64,000 nucleotides of DNA, taken from the NCBI GenBank assembly GCA_024636935.1, contig JAGXGC010000035.1:20397-84396 (forward strand), read 5' to 3'. This DNA comes from Sideroxydans sp. GTDB lineage: Bacteria > Pseudomonadota > Gammaproteobacteria > Burkholderiales > Gallionellaceae. The notes under the pieces were generated by a model that worked only from the letters and a program-made list of their open reading frames with translations, was not told the origin of the DNA and ran no database searches. Within the stretch, counting starts at the first letter, position 1. Each line of letters begins with the position of its first letter. The position numbers and the translations under genes were made by a program. Positions 60,684-64,000 of this stretch are shown here, in pieces.

Positions 60684-62540
60684 TCAGCTTGCGTCTTCCT
60701 TCGCCATTTCCAGTTCCAGCCAGCCTTCTTCCAGTTCAGCCACTTTTGCGGAAAGTCGCGCGTGTTCGTTATTCAGTTGGCCGACTTTTGTGTGGTCTGG
60801 ATTCGCGTAGGTGTCGGGGTCGGCAAGTTGTTGGTTGATCGTGGCCAGTTCGGTTTGGGCGGCGGTCAGTGCAGTTTCGAGTTTGTTCTGTTTCGACTGC
60901 AAGGCCTTGCGGTTAGGCTTGGAGATGTTTTGCGAGCGGGGTTTCTCCGGCTTGGTCTGGGCGGCGGCTTCGCGCGGACGGCGGGTTTCGATCCAGCTCT
61001 TGTAGTCTTCCAGATCGCCATCGAACAGTTTTGCTTCGCCATCGGCCACCAGCCAAAGCTCGTCGGCCACGGCGCGGATCAGGCTGCGGTCGTGCGACAC
61101 GATGACGACCGCGCCGGTGTATTCCTCCAGTGCGATGGTGAGGGCATCGCGCATGTCGAGGTCGAGGTGGTTGGTGGGTTCGTCGAGCAGTAGTAGGTGC
61201 GGTCTTTGCCAAGCCAGCAGTGCCAGCGCGAGGCGGCTCTTCTCACCGCCGGAGAAAGTGGCGACCGGGCGATCTTCACTGTCGCCGGCCAGACCGAAGC
61301 GGCCGAGGAAGCTGCGCAGGGTGAGTGCGGTTTCCTTGGGCGCGAGCTGTTCCATGTGTTGCAGCGGGGTGGCGGCGCTGTCCAGATTCTCCAGTTGGTG
61401 CTGGGCGAAGTAACCGATGCGGATGTCCGGCGTCATCTCCAGCTTGCCAGAGGTCGCTTGCAGTTCACCCACTAGTAGTTTGATGAGCGTGGACTTGCCC
61501 GCGCCGTTGGGGCCCAGCAGGGCGATGCGCGCACCGGCGCGCAGGATGAGATCGATGTTGCTGAACAGTTGTTTGTCGCCATAGGCGAATCCCATCTTTT
61601 CCGCACGCAGCAACAGGTCGGGGCTGCGTTCCGGCGCTTCGATCTCCAGTTGAAAATGGCCGTCGGTGATGTGTACCGGGGCGATGCGCGTGATGCGTTC
61701 TAGTGCCTTGATGCGGCTTTGCGCCTGTTTGGCTTTGGTGGCCTGGGCGCGGAAGCGGCGCACGAAGTCTTCCATGTGCGCGATCTTTTCTTGCTGCCGC
61801 TCGAAGGCTTGATTCTGCTGTGCCATGCGTTCGGCGCGGGTGCGCTCGAAATCGTCGTAGTCGCCTGTGTAGCAGTCGATGGTCTGGTCGTGCACATGGG
61901 CGATACGGTTGACGCAAGCGTTGAGGAATTCGCGGTCGTGTGAGACCAGCAGGATGCTGCCGAGATAGCGCGCCAGATATTGCTCCAGCCACAGGATGGC
62001 TTCGAGGTCGAGGTGGTTGGTGGGTTCGTCTAGCAGCAACAGATCGGCGCGGTGCATCAGTGCGCGTGCCAGATTCAAGCGCATGCGCCAGCCGCCGGAA
62101 AAGCTGGCGACCTTGCGTTCCAGCGTGTCGTTGGCGAAACCCAATCCGTTCAGTAGTTGCGCGGCGCGCGCGGGGGCGCCATAGCCGTCGATGGCTTCGA
62201 AGCGGTGTTGCGCATCGAACCATGCGGTGTCGTGATTCTCTTGCGCGAGGATCTTTTCCAGTCGGCGCAGTTCGGCGTCGCCATCGAGTACGAACGCCAG
62301 CGCGGCCAGATCGGAGTTGGCGATCTCCTGTTCGACGAAGGCGAGGGTCTTGCCGGCTTGCAGGGAAACTTCGCCGCCGTCGGCTTTGATCTCGCCGCGT
62401 ATCAGACGGAACAGTGTGGATTTGCCGCAGCCGTTATGGCCGACCAGTCCGATGCGTTGGTCGGCGAAGGCTTGCAGATTCACGTTTTGGAGGAGCGGCG
62501 TGCCGCCTTGCAGGTAAGTCATATTCTGGATATTGAGCAT
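60684..62540 (-). CDS. yheS: ABC-F ATPase, YheS-like
   Basis: The 618-residue cytoplasmic protein has two ABC domains. The first has Walker A GHNGCGKST and FSGGWRMRLNLARAL with LLLLDEPTNHLDLEAILWLEQYL. A linker (YDDFERTRAERMAQQNQAFERQQEKIAHMEDFV) follows, then the second domain with GPNGAGKST and FSGGEKSRLALALLAW. A C-terminal coiled coil closes it. The pattern matches E. coli YheS, an ABC-F protein of translation. Start at 62540 aligns with the family (MLNIQNMTYLQGG); an ATG at 62570 has a GAGG site and is possible. Confidence 0.9.
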   Translation of the reverse strand: MLNIQNMTYLQGGTPLLQNVNLQAFADQRIGLVGHNGCGKSTLFRLIRGEIKADGGEVSLQAGKTLAFVEQEIANSDLAALAFVLDGDAELRRLEKILAQENHDTAWFDAQHRFEAIDGYGAPARAAQLLNGLGFANDTLERKVASFSGGWRMRLNLARALMHRADLLLLDEPTNHLDLEAILWLEQYLARYLGSILLVSHDREFLNACVNRIAHVHDQTIDCYTGDYDDFERTRAERMAQQNQAFERQQEKIAHMEDFVRRFRAQATKAKQAQSRIKALERITRIAPVHITDGHFQLEIEAPERSPDLLLRAEKMGFAYGDKQLFSNIDLILRAGARIALLGPNGAGKSTLIKLLVGELQATSGKLEMTPDIRIGYFAQHQLENLDSAATPLQHMEQLAPKETALTLRSFLGRFGLAGDSEDRPVATFSGGEKSRLALALLAWQRPHLLLLDEPTNHLDLDMRDALTIALEEYTGAVVIVSHDRSLIRAVADELWLVADGEAKLFDGDLEDYKSWIETRRPREAAAQTKPEKPRSQNISKPNRKALQSKQNKLETALTAAQTELATINQQLADPDTYANPDHTKVGQLNNEHARLSAKVAELEEGWLELEMAKEDAS

Positions 62541-62745
62541 GGGCGCGATGATAGCAGGCGCTTGGTGCATTCCGCCTCGCGACTCGGTCGGAGAGCGAGC
62601 TAGGAAGCTATGGGTGTCGTCGTATATTCTGCAATTTTAGGGGCTTGAGAAAGGAACGAATCTGAGACCATGTGTACCATGCGAGGGATAAGGCTAGCTG
62701 TCCACGAAACCGTGGATGGTCCAATACATAAGGGGACGCGATAGC

Positions 62746-63492
62746 ATGGGTTTTACGGTTGAGGTTAAGGAGAACGATGGCTTGCGCTCGCTGCATTTTG
62801 GCTCGGCCTGGATGCAAGGCGCGATGCGCATCGACAGTCCTTTCGATCTGGTATTCGAATATACGCGGGTGATGATGGCGGCGCTGTTGTTGCGCGAAGG
62901 TGATTTCCCGAAAAAGGTATTGCTGATCGGTCTGGGGGCTGGCTCGCAGACGAAGTTCTTGTACAAGCATAGGCCGGCGGCGCATCTGACCGTGGTGGAG
63001 ATAGAGCCCAAGGTGGTGACGGCGGCGAAGGAGTCGTTCTGCCTGCCGGACGATCCGGTGCGCTTGGAAGTGGTGGTGGGTGACGGGGTGGCGTTCGTTT
63101 ATCAGACAGAACAGCATTTCGATTTGATCATGGTGGATGGTTTTAACGATCACTCCCATCCGGGTGATCTGAATACGCTGCCTTTCTACAAAGCTTGCCG
63201 TGAGCGATTGAGTGAGCAGGGGGTTTTGGCGGTCAATCTCATCGGTTTGAGCGATGGCGTGAAGGGCGGTTTCGTCTTTATCGAATCGGCCTTCGAGCAG
63301 CGTGCGGTGAGATTCCCGCGTTGTGCCAGCGGTAACACCATCGCCTTTGCGGCGACAGGGGCACCGATTGATATTCCACTCGAAGAGCTGCAGGAGAGAG
63401 CAGCAAAAGAAGATGCGGGCCTGGCGCTATCGCTGATGCTGGACAGGCTGGCGACTTTGCCCGACTGCGCGGAAGGCCGTTTGCGGATCTAG
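62746..63492 (+). CDS. Spermidine-synthase-like protein
   Basis: The 248-residue protein has the spermidine-synthase/methyltransferase fold: LLIGLGAGSQTKFLYKHRP with a nucleotide-binding glycine loop, VVEIEPKVV, VGDGVAF and DLIMVDGFNDHSHPGDLNTLPFYKACRERL. The substrate is uncertain; such proteins include polyamine synthases and related methyltransferases. AGGGGA precedes the ATG at 62746; a longer frame from 62716 has none. Confidence 0.85.
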   Translation: MGFTVEVKENDGLRSLHFGSAWMQGAMRIDSPFDLVFEYTRVMMAALLLREGDFPKKVLLIGLGAGSQTKFLYKHRPAAHLTVVEIEPKVVTAAKESFCLPDDPVRLEVVVGDGVAFVYQTEQHFDLIMVDGFNDHSHPGDLNTLPFYKACRERLSEQGVLAVNLIGLSDGVKGGFVFIESAFEQRAVRFPRCASGNTIAFAATGAPIDIPLEELQERAAKEDAGLALSLMLDRLATLPDCAEGRLRI

Positions 63493-63722
63493 TTGTCGGA
63501 GTAGACGACGTGCCCTGTCGAGCGTTCGTCTTCGTGCCGGATCACAGTGGTCGTGACCGAGATGTGCTCGCCCTTGCGCAGGCCGTAATGCTCGGTGAGT
63601 AGATGGGCGATCAGAGTGGCATTGTTCTCGTCAGGCACCAGCGCCATGGTGACGCTGTCTGTCGGGTTGTGTAGCGTTACGCGGTAGAAGTGCGCGGGGA
63701 TGCGGATGTAGGTGCGGTGCAT
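63489..63722 (-). CDS. Hypothetical protein, 77 residues
   Basis: A small soluble protein of mixed strands (YIRIPAHFYRVTLHNPTD; GLRKGEHISVTTTVIRHED). The 3' end overlaps the preceding gene's stop by 4 bp on the opposite strand. Not recognised; a real gene is plausible because of its length and start. Confidence 0.5.
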   Translation of the reverse strand: MHRTYIRIPAHFYRVTLHNPTDSVTMALVPDENNATLIAHLLTEHYGLRKGEHISVTTTVIRHEDERSTGHVVYSDN

Positions 63723-64000
63723 GGCTATCTTTCTCGGGCAAGGTTATTGTTTTCCGTTAACAGAAATAGCCCATATCGTCGCAGCTCAGTGAATGGGCGT
63801 TCTGCAGACTAGGGTATAAAGCTACCGCCTGATCCTTTCTTTGTAAACAAATAAAAATAGGTTCATCCGACTTTCCCGTGGGTAACCTGAGCCGGATACA
63901 GATCAAGTCCACCGCAGTGGAAGTAGATGGCGATCTTGAAATGGTCACGATTCCTGAATCCACAGGCCCGTTTTTGTACAGTAGCGATCTTTGAGTTCAA
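63723..64000 (+). other. Right-end intergenic stretch
   Basis: About 278 bp with no supported gene. Short frames on both strands (67 codons on the reverse strand at 63757-63963; 38 codons on the forward strand from a GTG near 63880) lack ribosome-binding sites. Nothing recognisable was seen. Confidence 0.5.

Noticed and set aside
63757..63963. Short frames on both strands at the right end of the window.
   Set aside because: No ribosome-binding sites and no recognisable sequence; the gene context is cut by the window edge.

Overview
The window looks like chromosomal DNA of a betaproteobacterium, probably from the Gallionella/Nitrosomonas side (Nitrosomonadales). The grounds are the lon / tRNA-Val / tRNA-Asp / ppiD order, a complete System I cytochrome c maturation operon in CcmA-I order, and several lineage-typical hypothetical families (TIGR03545/TIGR03546 pair, DUF455, DUF4389, BCAM0308-like). 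No 16S gene is present, so the taxonomy is inference.

Layout. 1-816: 3' end of lon, then tRNA-Val(TAC) and tRNA-Asp(GTC). 798-9483: an integrative mobilizable element (IME) inserted in the 3' end of tRNA-Asp. It has a tyrosine integrase next to attL, a one-protein type IIL restriction-modification enzyme as cargo, an ankyrin protein, a TraD-like accessory gene, a candidate oriT, a MobA/MobL (MobQ) relaxase and a small mob protein, and it ends at a 19-bp attR. The native terminator of tRNA-Asp now lies beyond attR. 9560-18520: ppiD, then ccmABCDEFGHI with mostly 4-bp overlaps. 18626-26637: lipocalin, CIA30-like protein, a solitary asparagine-synthase-type amidotransferase with an exported protein, a cupin, alanine dehydrogenase and a Lon-like protease.

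26640-31904: REP-like palindromes, two small cysteine-containing proteins, a response regulator-TPR / histidine kinase pair and ettA. 31963-38754: a patchwork accessory stretch. It holds a DUF5677-like gene, an RNase H-like gene, an ABC-2 exporter, an 18-codon hydrophobic ORF and an AsmA-like gene. It is punctuated by two relic copies of the 3' end of the Na/Ca-exchanger gene, whose intact copy closes the region. 38820-46676: a second REP cluster and many small sensor, secreted or hypothetical genes, including a thioredoxin-MsrB fusion without zinc ligands and a diguanylate cyclase.

46967-63722: an RsgA-type GTPase behind a terminator-like hairpin, a cysteine-less rhodanese lipoprotein, lipoprotein and HDOD genes, a DUF342/FapA protein, a cyclic-nucleotide-binding protein next to the TIGR03546/TIGR03545 pair, membrane proteins, DUF4389 and DUF455 genes, a YheS-type ABC-F ATPase and a spermidine-synthase-like methyltransferase-fold protein. 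The strongest leads are the complete IME with a readable candidate oriT, the serial 3'-end copies of the exchanger gene, and three very short ORFs with strong Shine-Dalgarno sites. All assignments come from reading the sequence and remembered family features; no search was run.
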